This document shows positions 7,704 through 16,846 of a stretch of DNA of 64,000 bases, piece after piece. Source of the stretch: Cyanobacteria bacterium SIG28 (GTDB lineage: Bacteria > Cyanobacteriota > Vampirovibrionia > Gastranaerophilales > Gastranaerophilaceae); assembly GCA_015152525.1 (NCBI GenBank), contig SUTU01000009.1:1-64000 (forward strand), in the 5' to 3' direction. The notes beneath the pieces are model-generated. The model did not search any database. It was given only the letters and a program-made list of their open reading frames with translations, and was not told the DNA's origin. Each line of letters starts with the position of its first letter. The first letter of the stretch is position 1. The translations under genes and the position numbers were made by a program.

Positions 7704-10588
7704 TCTGAATTTGGAATTTTAAGAACTTGACCGACTTTAATAACGGAGTTCTTTGATAGCCCGTTTAGCTTCATTAAGTCAGCAGGCGATACATTATATT
7801 TTTCTGCAATTTTTCCAAGCACTTCACCACTCTTTACAGTGTGCTTTGTATATTTATTTTCTTCTTTTATACAGTCTGCAACAGCTTGTGCTAAAAGTTT
7901 CATATTCTTTTTTTGTGCATTTTTATCTTTTAGATACTTACGACCATCTGCATGATCCATAAATGCCATTTCATAAAGAATTGCCGGTTGTTTTGCTTTT
8001 CTTAAAACCTGAAATCCTGCCGGCTTAACAAGAACTTGGTTGTCAGAATAACCGTTATTTTTTTCAAGACTTGTTTCAAACATTCGTGCTAACTCTGTAC
8101 CGGCAGCGGTTTCACGATTATAGAATATCTCCATACGATTGTTTGCCGGTTTGCCTTTGTTAACATGTAACGATATTAAATAATCGGCTTTATTCCGACT
8201 TTTAACAATTTCTTGAGAAACCAAATTTAAGCCTTGTGAAGCTTTTCCTTCATAACCTTGAACAAAAATAACCCGAGCACCTAAAGCGTTTAGCTCATCT
8301 TTTAACCACATGGCATTATCATAAGCAATATAACATTCGTGTTCTAACCCACCAATACCTAAAGCACCCGGATCAGGATCTGTAACACCGGGTTTATATC
8401 CATGACCGGCGTTTACAATTATTGTTTTATTATATAATGGTGCATTTTTATTTGTGTTAGTAGGTTTAAAAACATGTCTTGTCGCAACAGTATTACCATT
8501 TTTATCTTTATCACGAGTAAAATAATTTCTTGTTTTTGTAGCTTTAGTTTCAGTATTAACCTGTGTCCTTACTTCATTACTTGTTTCATCGACTACAGTT
8601 TTTTTCTTATCTGAAGATATGTTATAGTCCATATCATTAAACAAAATTACTAAATTTTGCCCGGCTTTTATATCATTAGATTTTAGATTGTTTATTTCCT
8701 TTAGTACATCTATATGTATTCCAGCATTACGAGCAATTTTAGTTAAATTATCACCCTTTTTAACCTCATAAACATAGCCCGGTAAAGCAAAATGTGCACC
8801 TTTTTGAATTGTATTTGGTGATTCTATATCATTCATCGCAACTAACAGTTCTTTTGAAACTTTAAATTTATCTTGTATTTTAGTTAAATTATCACCAGCT
8901 TGAACTTCATAAACAATTTTAGGGATTTTAATTTCTTGTCCAAGTTTTAAACCGGATATATCTTTAAGGTTGTTAAATTCTTTTAAAGTACGCCAATCAA
9001 TATCAAATTTTTCAGCAACACGATAGAAACCTTCACCCTGTTGCACTTTATACGTAAAATTATAGAGTTTTAAGTTACTACCTTTAGCCCCAATATCAAC
9101 AGGTTTATCATAATCCATACCCGATGCTAACATTTGTTTAAAAATAGGTAACCCTTCTTCGTCATGCTCTGGTTTTTGTTCTGCACTCACAGTTACATCT
9201 TGTTTATCTTCTGTTGAATTAGAAGCGACAATTTTCGGCACTTTTATCTCTATACCTATTTCAAATTCAATACCTTTATTTAATTCTTGAATTTTATTTG
9301 ATAAATCTGTTATTGAAAATCCTGGTGCTATATACTTTGAATGCAAATCCTTAGCCACGGCAAAATAACCCTTGCCTTTGTATTCTTCCCCAACTTTAAA
9401 ATTTTCAGTCTCGGTTTCGGATATAGTATATTTTCCTGTAATTTGAGCTTGGGATTGAGTTTTTTGCGGTTTTTCTTCCTGCTGAACCGGAACTATTTCA
9501 ACCTCTGTTTTTCCTTCTGTTTTTATATTTTTACCGTTAAACTGTAAAGGAATATTTATCTTGCGTCCTTTTTCCAATAAGTCTTTATCTAAAGGCACAT
9601 AATTATAATCTTTTATTGCATTTACAAAATCTTTGACCTTTACACCTTCCGGACAATATTTAGTTGCTATTCCCCAATATGTTTCACCGTCAACAACTTC
9701 ATGTTTAATAGACTCTGCTGATACCACTTCGACTTTTGAATACTCTTTATTATAAACACTCCAAACAGCTTCTAAATCTTTCTTAGATATTTTCTTATTA
9801 TCAAAAAATTCGCAAGCATCACTATACAATTTTTCAACTTCTTTTTTTGCTTGTTTTAATTCATTTCCTTCCAAATCTCTCAACGCCAAAATTGCACGAG
9901 ATAAGCTTCTACGATAAAGTCCGGCATCTTCTTGACCATTCTTATCCTTTACTTCTTTTAAAGTTGGTATAATAGATGACCAGTCATTAGTATCAATAGC
10001 ATTAGTTATAACAGTTTTATTTTTATTAATTTCATCTAAACCTTTATTAAAAGCTAAATCAACTAAAGCCTCTCTTATTGATACAGGAATTTTTTCCCAA
10101 TTAGATTTACCGCCAAGGTTTTTTATAACCTCATTTCCATGCGAAAGCAAATCTTCCATCAACTGCTTATAACCATCTTCATTTGTCTTAATTTTGGTGT
10201 TTCTTATAGAACCAAAACCGCCTGTTAAAGTACCTTGTCCGCCCAAATCCCTATATCTTGCGGTATAAGATTCATAATAGTGTTTTCTGTCACCCTCATA
10301 ATATTTTATTAATCCCATCAAATGTGATTGAGATGATTTTATCGCTTCCAAATTATCTTTTAATATCAGCCATTCATAATCACCAATTGATAAATCCTTC
10401 AAAGTTGTATAAACAGTGCTTTTAATATCATCTGACCAAAAATTCGATTGACTAAAACTTACCATAGATTGATTCTGTTGAATTTCAGGAAAAATCTGTG
10501 TATATGCTTCACCTTTTGTAGGTGAATCAGTGGAATTTGTTCCTGCAGCTTCTTTCGTACGAAATAACGACCATATAAAAAGTGCCAT
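7700..10588 (-). CDS. Large multidomain murein hydrolase: GH24 lysozyme, LysM repeats, Amidase_3
   Basis: This 962-residue protein (numbered two higher below) combines two cell-wall cutting activities. Residues about 95-245 resemble T4-type GH24 lysozyme: YYEG with a candidate catalytic Glu near 100, RYRDLGGQGTLTGGFGS with Asp and Thr, and the helix REALVDLAFNKG. LysM-like modules lie near 300-350, 400-455, 515-560, 562-606 and 608-652. Residues about 722-912 are a zinc N-acetylmuramoyl-L-alanine amidase with NAGHG, the Glu of GLEHECY, SLHVN and LYEMAFMDH. A final LysM closes the protein (918-961). No clear signal peptide is visible. The start follows AGGAAGG. Likely roles are wall turnover or daughter-cell separation. 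It converges with murQ. Confidence 0.85.
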   Translation of the reverse strand: MALFIWSLFRTKEAAGTNSTDSPTKGEAYTQIFPEIQQNQSMVSFSQSNFWSDDIKSTVYTTLKDLSIGDYEWLILKDNLEAIKSSQSHLMGLIKYYEGDRKHYYESYTARYRDLGGQGTLTGGFGSIRNTKIKTNEDGYKQLMEDLLSHGNEVIKNLGGKSNWEKIPVSIREALVDLAFNKGLDEINKNKTVITNAIDTNDWSSIIPTLKEVKDKNGQEDAGLYRRSLSRAILALRDLEGNELKQAKKEVEKLYSDACEFFDNKKISKKDLEAVWSVYNKEYSKVEVVSAESIKHEVVDGETYWGIATKYCPEGVKVKDFVNAIKDYNYVPLDKDLLEKGRKINIPLQFNGKNIKTEGKTEVEIVPVQQEEKPQKTQSQAQITGKYTISETETENFKVGEEYKGKGYFAVAKDLHSKYIAPGFSITDLSNKIQELNKGIEFEIGIEIKVPKIVASNSTEDKQDVTVSAEQKPEHDEEGLPIFKQMLASGMDYDKPVDIGAKGSNLKLYNFTYKVQQGEGFYRVAEKFDIDWRTLKEFNNLKDISGLKLGQEIKIPKIVYEVQAGDNLTKIQDKFKVSKELLVAMNDIESPNTIQKGAHFALPGYVYEVKKGDNLTKIARNAGIHIDVLKEINNLKSNDIKAGQNLVILFNDMDYNISSDKKKTVVDETSNEVRTQVNTETKATKTRNYFTRDKDKNGNTVATRHVFKPTNTNKNAPLYNKTIIVNAGHGYKPGVTDPDPGALGIGGLEHECYIAYDNAMWLKDELNALGARVIFVQGYEGKASQGLNLVSQEIVKSRNKADYLISLHVNKGKPANNRMEIFYNRETAAGTELARMFETSLEKNNGYSDNQVLVKPAGFQVLRKAKQPAILYEMAFMDHADGRKYLKDKNAQKKNMKLLAQAVADCIKEENKYTKHTVKSGEVLGKIAEKYNVSPADLMKLNGLSKNSVIKVGQVLKIPNSD

Positions 10589-10705
10589 TTTCAAACCTTC
10601 CTAACGAATAAAATATCTCAATATTTTAGTAAACGGCATTTTTTCAAAAATCTTTAACTAATTCCACTTTTTTTTACAAAACTTTACAGAAAAATGAATA
10701 CAAAA

Positions 10706-10734
10706 TTTTCATATAATACAGATTATAGTATAAT
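10706..10734 (+). promoter_or_regulatory. Candidate sigma-70 promoter for gpsA-ricT
   Basis: TTTTCA (10706-10711), a 17-bp spacer and a perfect TATAAT (10729-10734) stand 39 bp before the gpsA start. The -35 is weak, but a second TATAAT-like box lies just upstream. Confidence 0.4.
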
Positions 10735-10773
10735 TTAATAAGAACTATTGTAGCTTAGAGGAGTTAATTATAT

Positions 10774-11787
10774 ATGAAACTTACTGTATTAGGTCCGGGA
10801 TGTTGGGGGTTAACATTAGCTTGGTTATTAAACGATAATTTTGATGAAATAACCATTTGGGGAAGAGAATCAGATTTAAATGATGATTTGGTTATTAACA
10901 AACACTGCTCAAAACCTTTGGAAGTACAACTGGATAAAAAGGTTGAAATTACTTCTGACTTAAAACAAGCAATTAAAGATGCTGATATAATTCTCTCCGT
11001 TGTTGCTACAAGTGGTGTTCGTCCTGTTTGCGAACAGCTTAAAGCTGCCGGAATTAATCCGGATACTCCTTTAGTTAATGCTTCAAAAGGATTAGAACTA
11101 AACACTCTTATGAGAATGTCAGAAGTTATTAGAGATGTTTTACCTGAGCAAAAAATTGTTATTTTATCTGGTCCAACCTTAGCAAAAGAAGTTCTTTTAG
11201 GCAAACCGACAGCTGCTTCCGTTGCCTGTGAAGATATAGAAGTTGCAGAATTTGTTCAAAAAGCTTGCAACGTACCGAACAGATTTAGACTCTACACCAA
11301 CTCTGATGTTATCGGCGTTGAGCTTGGCGGAAGTCTTAAAAACGTTATAGCAATTGCTTCGGGTTTTGCCCACCAAATGAATCTTGGTGATAATTGCATG
11401 GGTTCTTTGTTAACTCGTGGAATGGCAGAAATAGTTCGTTTGAGTGTACAATTAGGTGCAAACCCTTCAACTCTATACGGTTTGTCAGGTATGGGTGATT
11501 TAATCGCAACTTGCTCAAGCCCAATGTCAAGAAACTACACTGTAGGTTCTTTATTAGGACAAGGTAAAAAAATTGATGATATTCTCGCTGAGCTTGGCTC
11601 TGTTGCTGAAGGAGTTAAAACTTCTAAGGCAGTGTGTGATTTAGCAGAAAAACTTGGATTAGAAGTTCCTGTTTCAAGCGCAATATACGAAGCAGTTTAC
11701 ACAGATATCACACCTCAAGAAGTATTATCAAAACTTATGAATCGCAAATTAAAAGAGGAAGAAAGATATGATAAAGTATGCCGTTAA
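10774..11787 (+). CDS. gpsA: NAD(P)-dependent glycerol-3-phosphate dehydrogenase
   Basis: GpsA reduces dihydroxyacetone phosphate to sn-glycerol 3-phosphate, the backbone for phospholipids. The 337-residue cytosolic enzyme shows a Rossmann loop near residue 7 (LGPGCWGLTLAWLL, a variant of the usual GAGSWGTALA), SGPTLAKEVLLGKPTA, the catalytic lysine region ELGGSLKNVIAIASGF and TRGMAEIVRLSVQLGA. The glycine loop has Pro and Cys at unusual places, but the fold signature is intact. GAGGAG precedes the start. Its last 20 bases overlap the start of ricT, which suggests coupled translation. Confidence 0.93.
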   Translation: MKLTVLGPGCWGLTLAWLLNDNFDEITIWGRESDLNDDLVINKHCSKPLEVQLDKKVEITSDLKQAIKDADIILSVVATSGVRPVCEQLKAAGINPDTPLVNASKGLELNTLMRMSEVIRDVLPEQKIVILSGPTLAKEVLLGKPTAASVACEDIEVAEFVQKACNVPNRFRLYTNSDVIGVELGGSLKNVIAIASGFAHQMNLGDNCMGSLLTRGMAEIVRLSVQLGANPSTLYGLSGMGDLIATCSSPMSRNYTVGSLLGQGKKIDDILAELGSVAEGVKTSKAVCDLAEKLGLEVPVSSAIYEAVYTDITPQEVLSKLMNRKLKEEERYDKVCR

Positions 11788-12712
11788 GTATTTAAAAAAC
11801 ACTTTTGTTCCTCTTAAAGGTATTAAAGAAGAAAATGAATGTAATTCTGATTTAGACGGCAAGCTGGTTCTTGTTAGAACTGAAAAAGGCGAGGAAGTCC
11901 TCAAAGCTTTTTTAGTTTGTCCTAAAGTTGCAGAAAGATTTGAAAAATCCGAAAAAACTCCTGAGGCGTTTGAATTTATTAGAGTTATGACTCAAGAAGA
12001 TATGATGATTTACGAAGAAATCAAGAAAGAAGAGGTAACTTCATATTTCAAGTGTAAAGAACTCGTAAAAAAGCATAATTTGAATATGAATCTTGTTCAA
12101 TGCCGTCTGACTTTCGACAAAAGAAAAATATCTTTTTATTACACAGCGCCGGAAAGAGTTGATTTTAGAGAACTTTTAAAAGATTTAACCCAAGTTTTCA
12201 AAAGAGTTCGAATAGATCTTAGACACATCGGCGTTAGAGATGAATCCTCAATTATGGACGGAACAGGAATTTGCGGAAAACCTTTCTGCTGTTCATCCTA
12301 CCTAAGAAAATTCGAATCAATAAATGTTAAACTGGCAAAAGATCAAGGAATGCCGATTGCACCGTCTAAAATCTCCGGAACCTGCGGAAGATTACTTTGC
12401 TGTTTAACATATGAATACGAAAATTATATTGAAGCTGCTAAAGGTATGCCACCTGTAGGTTCAACTGTTATGACACCGGCGGGACTCGGAAAAGTTTGTT
12501 TCATCCAATTCCTTAACAACTCAGTTGCAGTTAAATTTGAAGATGGAAAAATTAAAGAGTTTGACAAAAATGAAATCGAAATGGTTGATGCTAACATAAA
12601 TGTCGACATTGATGACACAAGATTAAACCATTACATAGCTGATGAAAAAGTTGATGCAAGACAATTAAGACAGCTTGAAGACGATCGAAACAGCTCTACG
12701 GGTAATGTTTAA
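11768..12712 (+). CDS. ricT: PSP1-domain protein, RicT/YaaT family
   Basis: This 314-residue protein carries the PSP1 domain with its two cysteine clusters, GICGKPFCCSSYLRKF and GTCGRLLCCLTYEYEN. In Bacillus subtilis the Ric complex (RicA, RicF, RicT) holds [4Fe-4S] clusters and helps RNase Y mature mRNAs. RicA and RicF partners are not visible in this window. The core LVQCRLTFDKRKISFYYTAP followed by RVDFRELLKDLTQVFK is typical of the family. The last 30 residues are acidic and low in complexity. It overlaps gpsA by 20 bp and is followed by a strong terminator. The RNase Y link is family knowledge, not shown here. Confidence 0.85.
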   Translation: MIKYAVKYLKNTFVPLKGIKEENECNSDLDGKLVLVRTEKGEEVLKAFLVCPKVAERFEKSEKTPEAFEFIRVMTQEDMMIYEEIKKEEVTSYFKCKELVKKHNLNMNLVQCRLTFDKRKISFYYTAPERVDFRELLKDLTQVFKRVRIDLRHIGVRDESSIMDGTGICGKPFCCSSYLRKFESINVKLAKDQGMPIAPSKISGTCGRLLCCLTYEYENYIEAAKGMPPVGSTVMTPAGLGKVCFIQFLNNSVAVKFEDGKIKEFDKNEIEMVDANINVDIDDTRLNHYIADEKVDARQLRQLEDDRNSSTGNV

Positions 12713-12730
12713 TTTACAATAACATCTAAT

Positions 12731-12761
12731 AAAAAGTCGCCTTAGTAAAGGCGACTTTTTT
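12731..12761. terminator. Bidirectional intrinsic terminator between ricT and the aldolase gene
   Basis: The stem AAAAAGTCGCCTT / AAGGCGACTTTTT flanks a short loop, with A and T tracts on both sides. It lies between two convergent genes and can serve both. Confidence 0.85.
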
Positions 12762-12772
12762 ATTAATCAAAA

Positions 12773-13405
12773 CTATATACTGTTTCTTAAATCTAATATT
12801 TTCTGCGTTTCATCCTCAGAAAGATATTTTGCACCACCCAAAATCACCGTATTTAAAACAACCCGCGCATAAGATTCTGCTAATTCCAGTTTATTATAAG
12901 CTTCTTCTATAGTCTTTGCACCGACAATAAAACCGTGATTTGCCATTAAAACTGCATCATAATTATCAAAAAATTTAACAGTATTATCCACAAGTTCCAT
13001 TGTTGAAGGTAAAGCATATTCTGCTAACGGTATTCCGCCAAAATAAAAAACATTTTCTGCCATAATCGGCGCCATCAAGTCCTTACCGGCAGAAGCAAAA
13101 CTACTCAAATAAGGTGCATGAACATGGATTATAAAATTAATATCTGCTCTTTTTTTATAGATTTCAATATGCAAAAATTTTTCACTTGAAGGTTTTTTCC
13201 CTTTTTCTAGCGAATTACCGCTAAAATCAGTATAAACAATGTTGCCACTTTTCAGATAACCGTTAGAAGAACCGGATGCAGTTATTAATAAACCATCTTT
13301 ATATCTGGCTGAAATATTACCGGAAGTTCCGGGTGTATAGTTCTTTACACCACACAATTTTCCATATTTTATGATTTTATCAACTAAACTTTTTTTATAT
13401 AACAT
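12773..13405 (-). CDS. Class II aldolase/adducin family protein
   Basis: This 210-residue protein belongs to the zinc-dependent fold that includes L-fuculose-phosphate aldolase, ribulose-5-phosphate 4-epimerase and methylthioribulose-phosphate dehydratase. Visible marks are GTSGNISAR near residue 27, ITASGSSNGYL, KPSSEKFLHIEIYKKR with the catalytic-type Glu, the zinc ligands of HVHAPYLSSFA, and MANHGFIVGAK with the third histidine. The exact substrate cannot be set from sequence alone. It overlaps the end of the OstA/LptD-like gene by 11 bp and is probably the last gene of that operon, an odd partner for envelope genes. Confidence 0.8.
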   Translation of the reverse strand: MLYKKSLVDKIIKYGKLCGVKNYTPGTSGNISARYKDGLLITASGSSNGYLKSGNIVYTDFSGNSLEKGKKPSSEKFLHIEIYKKRADINFIIHVHAPYLSSFASAGKDLMAPIMAENVFYFGGIPLAEYALPSTMELVDNTVKFFDNYDAVLMANHGFIVGAKTIEEAYNKLELAESYARVVLNTVILGGAKYLSEDETQKILDLRNSI

Positions 13406-15554
13406 CCTCGATAACCCTTATATCTTCAACAACAGCTCTTTGTAAAACTTTAGGTTTTTCAGCACCTTCAAAAGTTGTTGCTTTTTTAGGCGACTCGGAA
13501 CGTTTAGCTTTTTTATCTTGTTTAATTTCTAAAGTATCATATTCAACAGTTGTACCTTTTGCGTCCATTCCGATTTCAACTAAGCAGTACATAGTTTCTC
13601 GAATGAAGTCATATCCAATATGGAATTTTATATCATCAGGTCCAACTGATATATAAAAAGCATTTTCTTGTAAATCTCTATTATTTGGCGCATCATTAGT
13701 TATACATATAGAACCAAACCAAGATACTGTTAAGTATTTATTTACACGTAAGTATTCTCTTAAAAACAGATTTTGTTTACCATATCTATAAGCATCAAAA
13801 ACAGGCATAGGCGTGTTATCTTCATATGCTGAGAAATAATATCCCATATCTTGTTTCCACCTTTTATATTGCATACTTACAGTCGGTGCAAATCTACCCA
13901 AAATCTGCGTATCACCGGTACCATATACTGAGGCAGATAATTGAGAAACTAAATTTAAAGAAAAAGCTTTTAATTTCTCTTCATCTTTGTAATTAAACAG
14001 ATTTTGAGATGCTTGTGCCATATATCTAAAACGTGTAGTGCCCATTTCTGAACCACCTAAACGTTCAAAATGTCTATCAAAATCTAAATCTTGAAAATAA
14101 CCGCCTTCAATTCTATGTCTAAACGATGACGGTCTGTTTTTTAACAAAAAGCTTTGAGATGCGTATGATTTATCATACACCAAGGACGCACCGTACTGCG
14201 GACGTCGTCTGCCCATGAACCATTCATTCATAAAGCTGTTCATACCGTAATGTAAATACAAATTGTCATCAAGTTGTTGATTACCATAGACAATCATCTT
14301 TTGAACGGCTGTACCATATGCTGCCATTGTATGGTTTGTACCACTACTAAATCTAGCATAACCGCCAACTCCAAGTCCGCTTTTGTAATTCAAAATCGGC
14401 ATTGCCTTTAATACTGAACCTTTTGGCAATTCAAAAACCCAGCCTGCACCTAAAAACGCACCTAAACCTCTGTATGTACCCACTTCAAAGTGATTTGTTT
14501 CAGCGTAATCATGGTTTTTATTTGTATAAACTTTTATTGCAGGAAACTTAAATATAGTCTTATCGCCTTTAAATAATTTTCCTTTTTTTATTGCAATTAT
14601 TTCTAAATCACCTTTTTGTGTAATTTTTATATCTTTAGCTTCGAATTTTACGATACCTTTTTCTATATCTTCTGTTAAAGTCTGATTTTTAGGCACTAAC
14701 ATCCTTCTTAACTTAGGCCCTTTTTTACCTGACTCAAAGTTAATCGGAAAAGATTTGTCAACTACAATATTACCGTCTTCCTGAACAATTTTATCTGTAT
14801 AAACATACCCTTTGTCTGATTTAATCACAATATTTGAGGTTTCTGTAATAGGATTTTCTATTAAAGCATTTTCCTCGTTCATGTCAACAAAAATATAATC
14901 GCCGGTAATAGTTTGACCGCCTTTAAGAATTCTAACATCGCCTTCAGCTTTAATAGTGTTATTCACTCTGTCAAAAGTTATAACATCAGCTTTTACGACA
15001 ATACCTTGTTTAACAAACTCTACACTAACATTTCCATTAGCTTTTATTAAATAATTTTGTGTATCATAATCAATATTTTCACAATCTAAAATTATATTTT
15101 CTGAATCCTCAATTTCAGCTTTTTTCTTTTTTTCTTTCTTTGTTTTTTTCTTTTCAGGTTTTTGAGTTGCCTCTTCATCGGCTTCAAAACCGTCAGGTGC
15201 AAGTGTTGTTTCGTCTTCAAAATTATCCACAACCTCTTTTGAAGCATAATCGGAAGTTTCTATTTCACCTTGATATAAATCTTCAGCTGTTGGAGCTAAC
15301 ATGTTATCACGAGCTTCTTTTGCTTTAGCCTTTTCTTCCAACATTAAGCGAAATTGTTTAATTGGCGGTGTTGTTCCTCGACTTGACTTTTCACCGCTTG
15401 ATGCATTATCCGTACCTGATTGCGAAGAAGAATTTATCGGTTCAAAAAAAGCCTCGCCGGTAAAATCCGCCGCTTCTGAGAATGCAAAATCTGCCTTTAC
15501 ATTTGCTGAAAATATTAATGATGTTATTAGTGTTAAAAGTAATTTTTTCTTCAA
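13395..15554 (-). CDS. OstA/LptD-like outer-membrane LPS transport protein
   Basis: This 719-residue protein starts from TTG at 15554 behind AGGAAAA and begins with a clear signal peptide (MKKKLLLTLITSLIFSANVKA). A low-complexity acidic then Lys-rich linker follows (to about residue 150, with KKKTKKEKKKKAE). Next comes an OstA beta-jellyroll (about 150-240) with IKANGNVSVEFVKQGIVVKA and IKAEGDVRILKGGQTITGDY. The remainder is rich in aromatic, alternating stretches (for example YARFSSGTNHTMAAYG) consistent with an outer-membrane barrel. It is shorter than the usual LptD of about 780 residues. The role is probably LPS or glycolipid insertion in the outer membrane. The M23 gene lies 10 bp upstream, so they are likely one transcript. 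Confidence 0.75.
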   Translation of the reverse strand: MKKKLLLTLITSLIFSANVKADFAFSEAADFTGEAFFEPINSSSQSGTDNASSGEKSSRGTTPPIKQFRLMLEEKAKAKEARDNMLAPTAEDLYQGEIETSDYASKEVVDNFEDETTLAPDGFEADEEATQKPEKKKTKKEKKKKAEIEDSENIILDCENIDYDTQNYLIKANGNVSVEFVKQGIVVKADVITFDRVNNTIKAEGDVRILKGGQTITGDYIFVDMNEENALIENPITETSNIVIKSDKGYVYTDKIVQEDGNIVVDKSFPINFESGKKGPKLRRMLVPKNQTLTEDIEKGIVKFEAKDIKITQKGDLEIIAIKKGKLFKGDKTIFKFPAIKVYTNKNHDYAETNHFEVGTYRGLGAFLGAGWVFELPKGSVLKAMPILNYKSGLGVGGYARFSSGTNHTMAAYGTAVQKMIVYGNQQLDDNLYLHYGMNSFMNEWFMGRRRPQYGASLVYDKSYASQSFLLKNRPSSFRHRIEGGYFQDLDFDRHFERLGGSEMGTTRFRYMAQASQNLFNYKDEEKLKAFSLNLVSQLSASVYGTGDTQILGRFAPTVSMQYKRWKQDMGYYFSAYEDNTPMPVFDAYRYGKQNLFLREYLRVNKYLTVSWFGSICITNDAPNNRDLQENAFYISVGPDDIKFHIGYDFIRETMYCLVEIGMDAKGTTVEYDTLEIKQDKKAKRSESPKKATTFEGAEKPKVLQRAVVEDIRVIEDVI

Positions 15555-15564
15555 AATATTTTTC

Positions 15565-16677
15565 CTATATATAATTTAACGGATTATTAGGTTGTCCGTT
15601 TACTCTCACTTCAAAATGGCAATGAGGTCCGGTACTATAACCTGTAGTGCCTTCATAACCTATTACCTGACCTTTTGAAACTTTTGTTCCGTTAGATACG
15701 GCGATTGAACTCATGTGTGCATATAAAGTTGTTATCGGTTTACCGTTAACCATACCGTGTTCAATTATAACTACTTTTCCATATCCGCCATACCAACCGG
15801 AATATATAACTTTACCTGAATTAGAAGCTCTTATAGCACCCAAATTAGGTCCGCCGATATCTATTCCTGAGTGGAACGAACGACTGTTAAAAATCGGATG
15901 CGTCCTCCAACCAAATGGTGAAGTTATACGTCCTTGTATCGGTTTAATAAAACCTGATGCAACCTGTACACTTGTATCTTTTGTCGTTTTATTAATATAT
16001 GAACCGATACTTGCGGACTGTTTTGCCAACTCTTGCTCAGCTTTCTGATAAGCAGCTCTGTCGGTTCTCAATTTGTTTATCATGCTTTCATTTTTTGCAA
16101 TTGCTTGCTCTATGTAAGCTTGTTGAGTATTAATAGATGCTACTGAACGTTCTAATCGACGTTTACGAGCTTCGATATTGTATTTTAAATCAGCAATCTG
16201 TTTTGCTTTACTTCTTGCAAGCGCCATTTTATCGTAATCTTTTTTCAAAATAATTTTTTGAAAATGAACTCTATCCACAAGCATATTTATATCTTCAGAA
16301 TTCAATAAAATTTCAAAAAAGGCTTTTCTTTGAGATTTGAATGCACTTCTTATATGAAGAGAAAGTATATAATTCAAATCATTGTATTCTTTCGATGCTA
16401 CTTGTAATTTTTTATGCAAACCTTCCAATTCCTTCTGAGCTGAAAGAATTTGAGTTTTTGAACTGGCTAAATTATTTGTAGCTGTTTCTAATTTCTGCTG
16501 GTTTTTGTAGAGTTTGTTAGTTTCTAAACTTTCGAGCCACTTAAGTCGATTTATTTTCTCACGAGTTTCTCGTTTTTGAGTTTCTAGTGATGTTTCTGCA
16601 CAACAAAATGAGCACGAAACCGTACTTATAATCATTATTAAAAATATTAAAACATTTAATATTTTTTTGAAATTCAC
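15565..16677 (-). CDS. M23-family metallopeptidase with coiled coil (EnvC/NlpD-like murein hydrolase activator)
   Basis: This 370-residue protein starts from GTG at 16677 after GGGGG, two bases past the stop of a 37-codon gene. It has a hydrophobic export signal (ILNVLIFLIMIISTVSCS), then a long coiled coil (about residues 35-225) and a C-terminal LytM domain. That domain has RITSPFGWRTHPIFNSRSFH then SGIDIGGP, VVIIEHG, LYAHMSS and GPHCHFEVRVNG. The zinc ligands HxGxD and HxH are intact, so it may be active. Such proteins cut peptide cross-links or switch on amidases during division. A Cys-containing stretch after the signal hints at, but does not prove, a lipoprotein. Confidence 0.85.
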   Translation of the reverse strand: MNFKKILNVLIFLIMIISTVSCSFCCAETSLETQKRETREKINRLKWLESLETNKLYKNQQKLETATNNLASSKTQILSAQKELEGLHKKLQVASKEYNDLNYILSLHIRSAFKSQRKAFFEILLNSEDINMLVDRVHFQKIILKKDYDKMALARSKAKQIADLKYNIEARKRRLERSVASINTQQAYIEQAIAKNESMINKLRTDRAAYQKAEQELAKQSASIGSYINKTTKDTSVQVASGFIKPIQGRITSPFGWRTHPIFNSRSFHSGIDIGGPNLGAIRASNSGKVIYSGWYGGYGKVVIIEHGMVNGKPITTLYAHMSSIAVSNGTKVSKGQVIGYEGTTGYSTGPHCHFEVRVNGQPNNPLNYI

Positions 16678-16679
16678 TA

Positions 16680-16793
16680 TTATCCCCCGATATTCGGAAT
16701 AATTAGCAATAATCCCATCCCAACTGTCCACAATATGAAAGATGCTGCTATTAATCCAACTATCAACTTTTTGTTTTGTCTAAAAAAATCCAT
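16680..16793 (-). CDS. 37-residue single-pass membrane microprotein, coupled to the M23 gene
   Basis: The short frame MDFFRQNKKLIVGLIAAS, continuing to a PNIGG end, has a basic cytoplasmic-like N terminus and one 20-residue hydrophobic helix. It is preceded by GTGAGGTAG at good spacing, and its TAA is 2 bases from the GTG start of the M23 peptidase, so translation is probably coupled. A longer upstream reading exists but runs into the prephenate dehydratase gene without a ribosome-binding site. Possible roles include a regulator or partner of the murein hydrolase or of the LPS export system. I know no named family for it. Confidence 0.55.
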   Translation of the reverse strand: MDFFRQNKKLIVGLIAASFILWTVGMGLLLIIPNIGG

Positions 16794-16846
16794 CTCTACC
16801 TCACTTACATAATAGTATAAAAACCCATATAAATCAATTTTGTTAA

